Counted from the first letter of the stretch, positions 45,439 to 55,230 are shown. The stretch is 64,000 nt of DNA from Phycisphaerae bacterium (GCA_023150615.1 JAKLKO010000020.1:1-64000), one strand, 5' to 3'. Notes: a model not told the origin generated them from the sequence alone. Made by a program: numbers and translations.

Positions 45439-46802
45439 GACGGGTCCTCCGCGAATACAGGCGACGTGTTGCGCACGTCGCGCTTCTCTTCGAAATCGTC
45501 CAGCACGGCGCGAATGGCGCCGAGGTTCTCATCCCGAAAGCGGCCGAACGCCGCCTGCTCGGCCACGGTGCGAAACGCCGTGCGCTCGATCAGTCCCGCT
45601 TCAAGCAGTCCGAACACCAGCGCGGTTAGCGCCGCCGAGTTGCGGCCGGCACGCCGCTCCCACGCGGTGCGGTCGAACCGGCTGACGCGCGCCGGCGTCG
45701 GCGGAATCTCGAGCGACGCGTCCGCGACGAGCGTGCACGTCGGCGGCAGGTGCGATAGATCCCCGATGCGTTGCAGGCCATCGGCGCTCAGCACGATGAG
45801 CAGGTCGGGCCGGTCTACGCCCGGCGTGCGGATCGGCGCGGGGGCGATGATCAGGTTTGAGAGCGAGTGGCCCTTTCGCACGGTGACCGGAAAGTCGTCC
45901 TGCTGCGCTGCAAACAATCCGGCCGCCACGGCGATCTCGCCGATCGTCCCGACGGCCGAGCGGATCCGCTGGCCGGCCGATCCGGCGACGCAGATCTCGA
46001 CTCGACGCGGCCAGTTCAGTCGCTCCGTGATATGCGGGCCGGCCGGTTGGACGACCTGCTGTACGTCCGTCGCGGTGTGCGTCGCTCGATCCGATTCGGC
46101 CGGCGTGCGGCTGAAAAGCAAGCCGAACGGCATCGCGAGCCGGACCGACAGGTCGGTCAGTGCGGCCGGCGTCAGTTTGTTCTGCGCGACGTAGTACGCC
46201 GTGCATAGCTCCCACAGATCGACGAGCGCGAATCCGGGTGCTCGAAGGGCCGCGGCGAGGTGCTCGGCCGCGGCAGGATCGTGCGCGCTGAGCCGGGCAA
46301 CGTGCGATGCGCCGTTGACGATGACGGTGCGGCACACGTCGAACGGTTGTTCGCTCGCACCGCCAGGGGTCGTGTCCGTGCAGGCACACCACGGCGTTGT
46401 CGGCGAATGCTGTCCGCCGGTCATGCCGAAATTGAAGTTGTTGCAGACGATCACCTTGATGTCCGCGTCGCGACGTGCCGCGTGCACCAGATGCGTTGTA
46501 CCGATGCCGCAGCCGCCGTCGCCGATCAGCACGATCACGAGCAATCCCGGGCACGCCCGCCGAATCCCCTCGGCGTACGTTACCGATCGGCCGTGCAGGC
46601 CGTGGAACGTGTGGCAGGCGAAGTAGCGGTCTGCCATGCCGATGCAGCCGATGTCCGAGACGATGCAGACGCGCTCGTGCGGAATGCCGAGCCGATCGAT
46701 CGCCGCGGCGAGCCGTTCGAGCACGAGTCCGTGCGAACAGCCAGCGCAGAAGCACATGTCGTTGCGCCGGGCGGTCAGGATCGAGCATCGCGTTTCGGTC
46801 AT
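45435..46802 (-). CDS. 2-oxoacid:ferredoxin oxidoreductase, fused beta and gamma subunits
   Basis: 455 residues from the ATG at 46802. The N-terminal beta part (about 1-250) binds thiamine diphosphate (MCFCAGCSHGLVLERL; LIGDGGCGIGTTHLVHAA...NNFNFGMTGGQHSPTT). From about residue 285 a gamma domain follows (RVEICVAGSAGQRIRSAVGTIGEIAVAAGLFAAQ). The gamma subunit is usually separate or fused to alpha. It makes acyl-CoA from a 2-oxoacid using ferredoxin. The start is 11 bases after the alpha subunit stop. No ferredoxin-type delta subunit gene is next to it. Confidence 0.85.
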   Translation of the reverse strand: MTETRCSILTARRNDMCFCAGCSHGLVLERLAAAIDRLGIPHERVCIVSDIGCIGMADRYFACHTFHGLHGRSVTYAEGIRRACPGLLVIVLIGDGGCGIGTTHLVHAARRDADIKVIVCNNFNFGMTGGQHSPTTPWCACTDTTPGGASEQPFDVCRTVIVNGASHVARLSAHDPAAAEHLAAALRAPGFALVDLWELCTAYYVAQNKLTPAALTDLSVRLAMPFGLLFSRTPAESDRATHTATDVQQVVQPAGPHITERLNWPRRVEICVAGSAGQRIRSAVGTIGEIAVAAGLFAAQQDDFPVTVRKGHSLSNLIIAPAPIRTPGVDRPDLLIVLSADGLQRIGDLSHLPPTCTLVADASLEIPPTPARVSRFDRTAWERRAGRNSAALTALVFGLLEAGLIERTAFRTVAEQAAFGRFRDENLGAIRAVLDDFEEKRDVRNTSPVFAEDPS

Positions 46803-46813
46803 CGCAAGCGATC

Positions 46814-47947
46814 CTATCCGCACGGGGACTCGAGCACGCGCCGCACGATCCAGCTCGACGGGATCAGTCCGCCGTCGAAGCGCGGGATCGAGACGATCCG
46901 CACGTCGCGCAGCACGCGCCGCAGTTCGTCGGCGTACAGGCCGAGGTTCAGTTCCGGCACGACCACGCGGCGGATCGACTCGCCGCACGCCCGGCGCAGC
47001 GCATCCTCGGGGACCGGCCACAGGCCGTAGAGCGTCAGGTGCGATACCCGCGCGCCGTTCCTGCGCAACTCGACGACCGCCTCGCGCGCCGCACCGTCGG
47101 CCAGTCCGTACGACACGATGAGCGTGTCCGCGCCGGCGTCGAGGTCTTCGTCGACAAGTTCCAGCCCGCGGCGATCGCGCGTGATCTTCTCGCGGAGGTG
47201 TGACAGCTTTTGCTCGATCTTCTCGCGGTCGATGGTCAGCAACCCGTGCTCATTGTGGATTGACCCGGTGAACCGCACGCGCTGTGGTCCGCCGATCGGT
47301 GCAAACGCGGGCGCAAGGTGCGGCGCATCGAGCGCGTACGGAACGTACGCCCGGTCGCCCGGTGCCGCGCGGCGGGGGATGATCGGCGGAAGCTCCACGA
47401 GATCGAGGTCGGCCGTCTGACGCGTCAGCGCCACGTCCTTCGACGAGAGCATGATCACCGGCGTGCGCAGCCGTTCGGCGATCCGGAACGACTCGTGGGT
47501 CAATCGATACGCCGAGGTCGCGTCGGTGCAGGCCAGCACGGGGAGCGGAAAGCTCCCCGATGTCACGTGCCGCGCGAAGACGACATCGCCTTCCCCGGTC
47601 GATGTCGCGCCGCCGGTCGCCGGACCCATGCGCTGGCACACCACGATGACCAGCGGCACCTCGCCCATCTGCGCCAGCCCGATGTTCTCGCTGTAGAGGC
47701 TCAAGCCCGGACCGCTCGTCGCCGTCATCGGCCGCGCGCCGGCCATGGCCGCGCCGATGCACTGGCCGATGGCCGCGATTTCGTCCTCGGTCTGAATCGC
47801 CGTGCAACCTTCGCGACCGGCGAAGGCCGCGATCATGTCGGAGAGGATCGAGCTGGCCGGGGTGATGGGGTATCCGGCGAAGTAGTCGCAGCCGGCGCGC
47901 AGCGCCGCGCGGACGACTGCTTCATTGCCCGTGATAAACTCGCGCAT
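46814..47947 (-). CDS. 2-oxoacid:ferredoxin oxidoreductase, alpha subunit
   Basis: 377 residues. Pyrimidine-binding domain starts FITGNEAVVRAALRAGCDYFAGYPITPASSILSDM and continues with TEDEIAAIGQCIGAAMAGARPMTATSGPGLSLYSENIG, the PFOR/KorA hallmark; the transketolase C-terminal-like domain follows (about 260-377). Chain length and sequence suit VorB or KorA-type enzymes acting on branched-chain 2-oxoacids or 2-oxoglutarate; the substrate cannot be told. First gene of a three-gene operon with the beta-gamma and SUKH genes. Confidence 0.88.
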   Translation of the reverse strand: MREFITGNEAVVRAALRAGCDYFAGYPITPASSILSDMIAAFAGREGCTAIQTEDEIAAIGQCIGAAMAGARPMTATSGPGLSLYSENIGLAQMGEVPLVIVVCQRMGPATGGATSTGEGDVVFARHVTSGSFPLPVLACTDATSAYRLTHESFRIAERLRTPVIMLSSKDVALTRQTADLDLVELPPIIPRRAAPGDRAYVPYALDAPHLAPAFAPIGGPQRVRFTGSIHNEHGLLTIDREKIEQKLSHLREKITRDRRGLELVDEDLDAGADTLIVSYGLADGAAREAVVELRRNGARVSHLTLYGLWPVPEDALRRACGESIRRVVVPELNLGLYADELRRVLRDVRIVSIPRFDGGLIPSSWIVRRVLESPCG

Positions 47948-48115
47948 GACTGCGCGCTCCGGCAGGAGACGGGGCGGCCGCTACGCGAACCGGGACCGCA
48001 CACTCCGGCCGTAGGGGTTCTCAGCAAGTCGCGTACCGCGCAAAACGGCAGGCGGGGCGTGAGGACAGGCGGCTCAGACCGCGGGACACCCGGGGGCGGC
48101 GGTTGCGGACGTGTC

Positions 48116-48135
48116 AAAATCCACCCCGAGGTGGA
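48116..48135 (-). terminator. Candidate intrinsic terminator of the esterase gene
   Basis: Minus strand: TCCACC, loop TCGG, GGTGGA, then TTTT. Six-base-pair stem and a T run, 34 bases after the esterase stop at 48170. Confidence 0.55.
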
Positions 48136-48144
48136 AATTTCCAC
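48131..48144. repeat. 14-base perfect palindrome
   Basis: GTGGAAATTTCCAC is its own reverse complement and overlaps one arm of the terminator hairpin, so the area holds three alternating GGTGGA/TCCACC half-sites. It lies 184 bases before the korA-like start and could be an operator; a perfect -35-like TTGACA (48112-48117, minus) sits next to it without a matching -10. Confidence 0.5.
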
Positions 48145-48169
48145 GCGCTCAGCATCATCTTCGCCGCGA

Positions 48170-49144
48170 TCACGGCTTCGGGTGTGCGGCGAAGAAATCC
48201 CAGATCGCGTCCGTCGCCGAAATGTCGTGCGTCGGTGGGTCCAGACCGATCGCAGCGCCGAGCGGATTGGGCCTCGCGCCCGGCCAGGCGTGCCCGCCGC
48301 CGACGATCGTGTAGAGCACGACGTCCGCGCCGTTGCCGGTGTGCGAGTAGGTCTTCGTCACGACCGTTCCGGCCGCGTTGCTCTCCTCGGACGGCGTTGG
48401 ATTACACGCGTTGTTGCTCACCCAGAACTGAACCGACTCCTCGACCGAAAGGTCGATCCGGCCCGGCGTCAGGCCCTGCGATGGTCCGCCGTCGTACGGC
48501 ACGCGGTGATCGTCGGTTCCGTTAAACATGACGACCGGCATCGGTCCGGTCGGCGTGGGCGGATACTCCACTGGCGCATTCGCATCGACCTGACCACCGA
48601 TCGTCGCGGCGACCGGTGCAATGGCGGCGAACAGGTCCGCTCGCTCCGCGGCGAGCCGATGACACATCATCCCCCCGTTCGAAATCCCCGTGGCGTAGAT
48701 GCGCTTCGGATCGATCGCGAGCGCCGTCGAGAGCTCGTCGATCAGCACGGCGATGAACCCGACGTCGTCAACGCCATGTCGCAGCGCAGTTCCGCAGCAG
48801 TGTACAGCGTTCCACGTCGGCGCACGCCCGACACCCTGCGGGAAAACGACGATGAAGCCCCGTTCGTCGGCTTTCTCGAGCCAGTGATACGCTCGTGCCG
48901 CCTGGTCCACATTCCCTGTGCCGCCGTGGAGCATGAAGACGAGCGGGACGCTTTCCGTGCCATCGTATGACGGCGGAATGTGGAGCTTGTAGCCGCGGCG
49001 CAGGCCGTCGTGATCGAGGAACCGATCGTGGGTGCCCGGACTCGTCGGGACGGGCAGCGGAAGCAGTTCATCGCAACCGACCGGGCCGAGCAAACTGAAC
49101 AGGGCGAGGAGCGGACGGTGAAGGCCGGATGTGTTCCGACGCAT
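48170..49144 (-). CDS. Secreted alpha/beta-hydrolase esterase, PHB-depolymerase/LpqC-like lipoprotein
   Basis: 324 residues from the ATG at 49144, which has GGAG nine bases upstream; the longer frame to 49243 adds no signal. Lipobox LGPVGC puts the lipid on Cys24. The hydrolase core has the oxyanion HGGTG (73-77), nucleophile S155 in GISNGG, an acid in NGTDDHRVP and His in GGGHAWPG. Family members cut polyhydroxybutyrate-like or feruloyl esters. Divergent from the S41 peptidase gene; both have TAGAAT-like boxes in the 172-base gap. Confidence 0.88.
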   Translation of the reverse strand: MRRNTSGLHRPLLALFSLLGPVGCDELLPLPVPTSPGTHDRFLDHDGLRRGYKLHIPPSYDGTESVPLVFMLHGGTGNVDQAARAYHWLEKADERGFIVVFPQGVGRAPTWNAVHCCGTALRHGVDDVGFIAVLIDELSTALAIDPKRIYATGISNGGMMCHRLAAERADLFAAIAPVAATIGGQVDANAPVEYPPTPTGPMPVVMFNGTDDHRVPYDGGPSQGLTPGRIDLSVEESVQFWVSNNACNPTPSEESNAAGTVVTKTYSHTGNGADVVLYTIVGGGHAWPGARPNPLGAAIGLDPPTHDISATDAIWDFFAAHPKP

Positions 49145-49316
49145 GACCTGGTTCTCCATCGCGAGGGAGACGATGCGAGTGCCGTCGAGCCCCTGAATCC
49201 GGCATTCTATTGTCACAACGACGCGGCGCCGCCGGTATTTCACCGCATTCGGTGCGTGCTCGAACGGGGCGGGTTAGAATCGCTTCGCGACGTTTTCTTA
49301 TCGGGCAACGCGGACG

Positions 49317-50729
49317 ATGCCGAGACGAAACCTTGCCTGGATCGTGGTGGTGGCGCTGATCGCGCTGCTCTTCTGGCGCGTGCCGCCGACGATGGTGCCC
49401 TCGGAGACGACGGAGACGGCGTTCGGCCCGCTCGTCGATGCCTGGACGCTGCTGCACCGTCGCGCCGCCGAGGAGTTTGACGACCATCGCACGGCCGCGG
49501 CGGCGAACCGGGCTGCGATCGAGGCGATGCTGCGAGAACTGAAGGACCCGCATGCGCTCTACCTCGACGCCGAGCGCTTTCCCGAATTCCGCCGCCGTAC
49601 CGAGGGCGTCTTCGGCGGCATCGGCGTCGACCTGCGCATGACGCCGCGCGGCCTGGTCGTGCTCAGCCGGGTGCGGAACGGACCGGCCGCGCGGGCCGGA
49701 GTCGGCGTCGGAGAGCGGATCGTCTCGATTGACGGCGACGATGCGGCGGCGCTGGGACTTGTCGAAAGCGTTCACCGGCTGAATGGTCCGCCGGGCACGA
49801 AGGTCGAACTGACGATCGAGGATCGCTCGGGCTCGGTCCGCGAGGTCTCGATCCGCCGGGAGCTGATCGAGATCAACCCCGTTCGCGGGTGGATGCGCCA
49901 AGCGGGTGGATCGTGGCGCTACTGGCTCGATGAGAAGCGCCGGATCGCCTGTGTGCGACTGATCCGGTTCATGCCGAACGCCGCCGAGCGGCTCGATTCG
50001 GTGATGCGGCCGCTGTTTGAGGCCGGGCTTCGTGGACTCGTGCTCGACCTGCGTGAGAACACCGGCGGGCACCTCGACGCCGCGATCGCGACGGCCGATC
50101 GCTTCCTCGACCGGGGGTTGATCGTCTCGACCCGCGGTCCCAAGAGCGATGCGCGGGAGTGGCTGGCGCAGCGCGAGGATACGTATCCCGGCGTGGCGAC
50201 GATCGTTCTGATCGATCGCGCGACGGCCAGCGCGGCCGAGATCGTCGCCGGCGCGCTGAAGGACCATCGCCGGGCGCTCATCGTCGGCGAGCGGTCCTAC
50301 GGCAAGGGCAGCGTGCAGGAGCTGATCCCGCTCGTGGACGGCGACTCGGCGATCAAGATTACGACGGCGTACTACTATTTGCCGAGCGGGCGGTGCATTC
50401 AGCGGCGTACGGCGGCGGAGGATCGATCGGCCTGGGGCGTCGAACCGGACGTGGTGGTGCCGCTCGACGACGCGACGCGGGAGCGCTGGCTGACGGCGTG
50501 GCACCAGGCCGGACTCGATCCGCTCGAGGACACGCGCCCGGACGCGACGACGCAGCCCGTCGGCGACCCCGATGACGGTGCGTCGAGCCGCGCAGCGCTC
50601 GACGAGGTCGTCGCGCGCTTGCCGTCGATCGATCCCGTGCTCGCCCGAGCGCTGAGCCTGCTGCAACGGCAACTGGAGCCGCCGGCTTCGGCCTCGGCCG
50701 GTTCGTCGGTCGGAACCGCAATCCGATGA
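49317..50729 (+). CDS. S41-family carboxy-terminal processing peptidase
   Basis: 470 residues. One N-terminal transmembrane helix (about 7-21), a PDZ domain (about 95-165, GVFGGIGVDLRMTPRGLVVLSRV), then the peptidase core with catalytic S305 (DRATASAAE) and K330 (GERSYGKG). Acts in the periplasm on C-terminal tags of damaged or unfolded proteins, like CtpA/Prc. Its stop overlaps tsaD by four bases. Confidence 0.93.
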   Translation: MPRRNLAWIVVVALIALLFWRVPPTMVPSETTETAFGPLVDAWTLLHRRAAEEFDDHRTAAAANRAAIEAMLRELKDPHALYLDAERFPEFRRRTEGVFGGIGVDLRMTPRGLVVLSRVRNGPAARAGVGVGERIVSIDGDDAAALGLVESVHRLNGPPGTKVELTIEDRSGSVREVSIRRELIEINPVRGWMRQAGGSWRYWLDEKRRIACVRLIRFMPNAAERLDSVMRPLFEAGLRGLVLDLRENTGGHLDAAIATADRFLDRGLIVSTRGPKSDAREWLAQREDTYPGVATIVLIDRATASAAEIVAGALKDHRRALIVGERSYGKGSVQELIPLVDGDSAIKITTAYYYLPSGRCIQRRTAAEDRSAWGVEPDVVVPLDDATRERWLTAWHQAGLDPLEDTRPDATTQPVGDPDDGASSRAALDEVVARLPSIDPVLARALSLLQRQLEPPASASAGSSVGTAIR

Positions 50730-51736
50730 CGGTCCTTCTGGGCATTGAGACATCGTGCGACGAGACGTCGGCCGCGGTGGTCGTCGACGGGCGCGACGTT
50801 CGCAGCAACCTGATCGCAACGCAATTCGACCTGCACGCGAAGTACGGCGGCGTCGTGCCGGAAATCGCGTCACGGGCCCACATCGAGCGCCTCGATGCGC
50901 TCATCTGCGAGGCGATGTCGCAGGCCGGCGTCACGCCCGACGTGATCGACGCCATCGCCGTCACTTGCACGCCCGGACTGATCGGCTCGTTGCTGATCGG
51001 CGTCACGGCCGCCAAGACGCTGGCCTGGTCGTGGAAGCGTCCGCTGATCGGCGTCAATCACATCCACGCGCACGCGACCAGCGCCGCGCTCGCGACCGCC
51101 GTCGATCCATGGCCCGCCGTCGCGCTGGTCGTCTCCGGTGGACACTCGTCGCTCTTCCACGTCCGCGACTATGGCGCGATCGAATTGCTCGGTTGCACGG
51201 CCGACGACGCGGCCGGGGAGGCGTTCGACAAGGTCGCGGCGATCCTCCAGCTCGGGTACCCCGGCGGTCCGATCGTCGATCGGCTGGCGCGCGAAGGCGA
51301 CCCGACGCGAATTGCGTTCCCGCGCACGATGCTCGCGGAAGGCTCACTCGACTTCTCGTTCTCGGGGGTCAAGACGGCCGTGCTGTATCACGTGCACGGC
51401 CCCGGCCGAACGGCCGGCGGACTGGAGCGTTTGTCGCCGCAGGACGTCCGCGACATCTGCGCAAGTTTCTCGGCGGCAGTGGTCGACGTCTTGGTTGCGA
51501 AGACGATGCTGGCCGTCGCGCGCTGCGGCGTCGAGACCGTCGTCGTCGGGGGCGGTGTGGCCGCCAACTCGATGCTCCGGTCGCGGCTGGCGGAGGCGTT
51601 AGCCGAGCGGCGACTGACGCTTCACCTCACGCCGCCCGAGTTCTGCACCGACAACGCCGCCATGATCGCCGCGCTCGGCTACCACCACTGGCGTGCGGGC
51701 CGGACGAGCGACCTCTCGCTGACGGCTGTTGCGTAG
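50726..51736 (+). CDS. tsaD: tRNA N6-adenosine threonylcarbamoyltransferase
   Basis: 336 residues; makes t6A at position 37 of ANN-decoding tRNAs with TsaB, TsaC and TsaE. ASKHA fold beginning VLLGIETSCDETSAAVV, metal histidines H112 and H116 in NHIHAHATS, SGGHSSLFHV, GEAFDKVA and the C-terminal VVGGGVAANSMLR. Length is usual. Coupled to the S41 peptidase by ATGA; convergent with the next gene with two bases between stops. Confidence 0.97.
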   Translation: MTVLLGIETSCDETSAAVVVDGRDVRSNLIATQFDLHAKYGGVVPEIASRAHIERLDALICEAMSQAGVTPDVIDAIAVTCTPGLIGSLLIGVTAAKTLAWSWKRPLIGVNHIHAHATSAALATAVDPWPAVALVVSGGHSSLFHVRDYGAIELLGCTADDAAGEAFDKVAAILQLGYPGGPIVDRLAREGDPTRIAFPRTMLAEGSLDFSFSGVKTAVLYHVHGPGRTAGGLERLSPQDVRDICASFSAAVVDVLVAKTMLAVARCGVETVVVGGGVAANSMLRSRLAEALAERRLTLHLTPPEFCTDNAAMIAALGYHHWRAGRTSDLSLTAVA

Positions 51737-51738
51737 CG

Positions 51739-54700
51739 CTACTCGCCTTCGAACTCCCACGTCGGCAGTCGGCCCGGCGTCCACGGCGCGTTCGCCTGCT
51801 CGAGTTTCTGTTCGAGCTGCGCGAGGTCCTTCTCAACGAGTTGGCGCAGGTCGTCGAGGACCGGCCGGAACTCCTCACCGGCGAATCGGTACGCATCGCG
51901 CTGCGTCTTCGTCGGCGGAGAGGTCGAGTACCACAGGCTGTACGTCGCGTTTTGCACGCGCTCCTGGATCGACGGCGGCTCCGGCTCGTTTCGTTTTGCG
52001 CGCGTCGGGTCACCGCGGAGCTTCGTCAGGAGCGCCTCCAGCCGCCGCTCGAGCGCCGTCACGTCGGCGAGCAGCGCAGGATCGACGTCCGGCGTCTCGA
52101 GCACCGCCTTGCGGCAGTGCTTCAGGCGGTTGCCCGCCTCGCCGGCAGCCCGAACGGCCGCCAGTACGGCCCGTTGCAACCGCGACAGCTTCTGCTTGAA
52201 TGCCAGTAGTTCCGCAGCGTCTTTCGCCGGGAACGTCGCCAGATCCAGCGATTGGACCTCGAACGTCCGCGGCTCGACGAGCGGCGTGACGACGCCATCG
52301 ACTTCCTTCGCCAGCGTCACGGTATAAGCGCCCGGCGATGCGAGCGGGCCGGCCGGGTCTTCATCCCAGGGCGCGGGCTCCTCGGGCTTTGCGAGCGAGA
52401 TCGGCTCCGCGGTGGGGTAGCGCAGATCCCACGAGACGCGGTGAAAACCCTTGTCGCGGTCACCGGCGATTCGGCGCAGGACGCGGCCCTGACCGTCCCG
52501 GACGATCAGCACGACCGCGGGTTCTTTTTCCAGGTCCTCTTCGCGGAGTTGCTCGATCGTCGGGTACGGCGCATCGCGGCCCTCCTTGGCGGCCTTCTTC
52601 TCTTCCTGCTTGCGCCGCTCCTTGCGGGTCATGATCTTCTCCTTGAAGTAGTAGGTGAAGACCGCGCCGAACGGCGGATTGGGTGCGGCGTAGAAGTTCG
52701 CGCCCTGGCTGCCTCGGCCGGAGCGATTGCCCAGCCGGTTGGTGCGGATGTAGCGCAGCGCGGGTTCGACGGGGAACAGGTGCGCATCGGCGGCGAGCAG
52801 TTCGGGCGTGGACTCGCGCAGCGGGCTGTAGTCGTCGAGGATGTAGAAGCCGCGGCCGAACGTTGCGAGGACGAGGTCGTTTTCGCGCGCGTGAATCGCG
52901 ATGTCGCGCACGGCGATGGTCGGCAGGCCGCCCTTGAGCCGGAGCCACTTCGTCCCTCCGTCGCGGGAGAAGTAGCAGCCGAACTCGGTGCCGGCGAAGA
53001 GCAGGTTCTTGTCGACGTGGTCCTCGATGACCGTATAGACGATGTCGCGCGCGGGCAGGTCGCCGGCGACGTTGACCCAGTTGCGTCCGCGATCCGGGCT
53101 TCGGAGCAGATACGGTTTGAAATCGCCGTTCTTGTGATTGTCAAACGCGGCATAGACCGTATCCGGTTCATGTTGGGAGGCGTACAGGCAACTGACGTAG
53201 GTCATCTCGGGAACGCCCGGGAAGCGGTCCACCTTGCGCCACGTCTTGCCCGCGTCCTCGGTGATCTGCACCAGACCGTCGTCGGTACCGACGTAGATCA
53301 GGCCCTCCTTCAGCGGTGATTCGCAGAGCGAGACGATGTTTCCGAAGAACGAGGTCGACGCGTGCTTGGCGACGGCGTCGGCCGGCTGGATCTTCCCCAT
53401 GACCTTGAGCTTGTTCCGGTCGAGTCGTCGCGTCAGGTCGTCGCTGATCGCGGTCCAACTGTCGCCGCGGTCGTCGGAGCGGAACAGCCTGTTCGCGGCG
53501 AAGTAGAGCCGCGCGTGGTTGTGAACGCTGATGATGAGGGGCGAGTCCCAGTTCCAGCGGTAGGGCTCCTCGCCCGGCGCCTCGCGCGGCTTGATGTCGA
53601 TCGTCTCGCCGCTGCGTCGATCGTGCCGGACCAGTCCGCCGTACTGCCACTGGCTGTAGACGATGTTCGGGTCCTGCGGGTCGATCTGCGACTTGAACCC
53701 GTCGCCGCCGACGGTGACGAACCAGTGTTCGTTGGCGATGCCGACGCGGTCGAGCGTGCGCGAGGGTCCGCCAAGCGTGTTGTTGTCCTGCGTGCCGCCG
53801 TATACGTAATAGAACGGCGCGGAGTTGTCGATCGTGACGCGATAGAACTGCGTGACCGGCAGGTTGGCGAAGAAACCCCAGTTCTCGGCGCGGTCAAAGG
53901 ACTCGTATAACCCTCCGTCGCAGCCGACGAGGAGGTGGTCGGCGTTCTTCGGATCGATCCAGAACGCGTGGTCATCGACGTGCCGGTGCCGCCGCGGCAC
54001 GCGCGAGAACGTCTTCCCGCCGTCCTCGGTCCGGTGCATGAATGTGTCCATCGAATAGACGCGGTCGACGTCGTTCGGGTCGCAGAAGATCTCGTTGTAG
54101 TACATCGGGCTGCCCGACACGTGATCGCTGCGCTTCTCCCACGTCTCCCCGCGATCGGTCGATCGGAAGAACCCGCCCTTGTCCTCAGCGGCCTCGACGA
54201 TCGCGTAAATCACGTCCGGGTTCGCCGGCGAGATGTCCATGCCAATCCGGCCGAGGTCGACCTCCGGCAGGCCGCGGGTGAGTTTTCGCCACGTCACGCC
54301 CGCGTCCGTGGACTTGTAGATCGCCGATTCCGGACCGCCGTTGACGAGCGTCCAGACGTGCCGGCGGCGCTGGTAGGCCGAACAGTAGATCGTGTCCGGA
54401 TTCCGGGGATCGAGATGCACCTCGTTGATGCCCGTGTCGTCCGAGACGTGCAGCACGCGGGTCCAGGTCAATCCGCCGTTGGTGGTCTTGTAGAGTCCGC
54501 GGTCGTTTCCGGCCCGCCAGAGCGGCCCCTGTGCCGCGATGTAGACGACGTCGGAGTTGCGCGGATCGATCGCGATCATGCCGATGTGCTCGGAGTCGCG
54601 CAGGCCCATGTTTTCCCATGAAGCGCCGCCGTCGCGCGTGCGATACACGCCGTCGCCGAAGGCGACGCTGCGCTGGCTGTTGTTCTCGCCCGTACCGACC

Positions 54701-55080
54701 CAGACGACCTTGGGGTTGTTCGGATCGATCGCCACGCAGCCGATCGAGTACGAACCCTGGTCGTCGAAGATGGGGGTAAACGTCGTACCGGCATTCGTCG
54801 TCTTCCAGACGCCGCCGGATGCGACCGCGATGTACCACTCGTGCGGGTTGTGCGGGTTAACGGCGATATCACTGATCCGCCCGGATGCGAGCGCCGGGCC
54901 GATTCCGCGGAACTTCAGCCCCGAAAACGTCTCCGACTTCGTGAGGTCTTCCGGCGGCTCCGCCGGCGCGGAGGTCGTCGTGGCGGTCGGCTTGTCTTCA
55001 GCGAGGACGGGCGGCGGTGCGGGAAGCGTGAGGATGAGGAGGACGAACAGGGTGGAAACGAACCGTCGTACGTCGATCAT
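51739..55080 (-). CDS. Secreted BNR/sortilin (VPS10)-like beta-propeller protein
   Basis: 1,113 residues. Signal peptide to about residue 27. Most of the protein is repeats with S/T-x-D-x-G-x-x-W Asp-boxes (TTNAGTTF, TRDGGASW, TDAGVTW, STDRGETW, SPDRGRNW, EDAGKTW), as in sialidase-fold and VPS10 propellers, enough for a ten-bladed or two propellers. The C-terminal 250 residues are Lys/Glu-rich helices. Such proteins are frequent in Planctomycetota and Bacteroidota and labelled as glycosyl hydrolases, but no catalytic residues for one are evident. GAGGGG precedes the ATG. Confidence 0.85.
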   Translation of the reverse strand: MIDVRRFVSTLFVLLILTLPAPPPVLAEDKPTATTTSAPAEPPEDLTKSETFSGLKFRGIGPALASGRISDIAVNPHNPHEWYIAVASGGVWKTTNAGTTFTPIFDDQGSYSIGCVAIDPNNPKVVWVGTGENNSQRSVAFGDGVYRTRDGGASWENMGLRDSEHIGMIAIDPRNSDVVYIAAQGPLWRAGNDRGLYKTTNGGLTWTRVLHVSDDTGINEVHLDPRNPDTIYCSAYQRRRHVWTLVNGGPESAIYKSTDAGVTWRKLTRGLPEVDLGRIGMDISPANPDVIYAIVEAAEDKGGFFRSTDRGETWEKRSDHVSGSPMYYNEIFCDPNDVDRVYSMDTFMHRTEDGGKTFSRVPRRHRHVDDHAFWIDPKNADHLLVGCDGGLYESFDRAENWGFFANLPVTQFYRVTIDNSAPFYYVYGGTQDNNTLGGPSRTLDRVGIANEHWFVTVGGDGFKSQIDPQDPNIVYSQWQYGGLVRHDRRSGETIDIKPREAPGEEPYRWNWDSPLIISVHNHARLYFAANRLFRSDDRGDSWTAISDDLTRRLDRNKLKVMGKIQPADAVAKHASTSFFGNIVSLCESPLKEGLIYVGTDDGLVQITEDAGKTWRKVDRFPGVPEMTYVSCLYASQHEPDTVYAAFDNHKNGDFKPYLLRSPDRGRNWVNVAGDLPARDIVYTVIEDHVDKNLLFAGTEFGCYFSRDGGTKWLRLKGGLPTIAVRDIAIHARENDLVLATFGRGFYILDDYSPLRESTPELLAADAHLFPVEPALRYIRTNRLGNRSGRGSQGANFYAAPNPPFGAVFTYYFKEKIMTRKERRKQEEKKAAKEGRDAPYPTIEQLREEDLEKEPAVVLIVRDGQGRVLRRIAGDRDKGFHRVSWDLRYPTAEPISLAKPEEPAPWDEDPAGPLASPGAYTVTLAKEVDGVVTPLVEPRTFEVQSLDLATFPAKDAAELLAFKQKLSRLQRAVLAAVRAAGEAGNRLKHCRKAVLETPDVDPALLADVTALERRLEALLTKLRGDPTRAKRNEPEPPSIQERVQNATYSLWYSTSPPTKTQRDAYRFAGEEFRPVLDDLRQLVEKDLAQLEQKLEQANAPWTPGRLPTWEFEGE

Positions 55081-55192
55081 CTCAGCCCCTCGCGCGCCAG
55101 GGATTACTCAGAACCGCACCGAGCCGTTCCGAATGCGAGCAGTATATAGCAACTCGACCCGCGGACGCCCGCCTCCGGGTCCGACTCCTCCG

Positions 55193-55222
55193 TCGATCGG
55201 AGCCGCCACTCCGCTCTATAAT
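55193..55222 (+). promoter_or_regulatory. Promoter of mfd, consistent with a leaderless transcript
   Basis: TCGATC (55193-55198), 18-base spacer, a perfect TATAAT (55217-55222), then eight bases to the GTG start at 55231. Confidence 0.6.
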
Positions 55223-55230
55223 CGGGTCAG

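Noticed and set aside
48112..48117. Perfect TTGACA as a promoter of the alpha-subunit gene
   Set aside because: No -10-like hexamer at 16-18 bases; the spot is CCCGGG.
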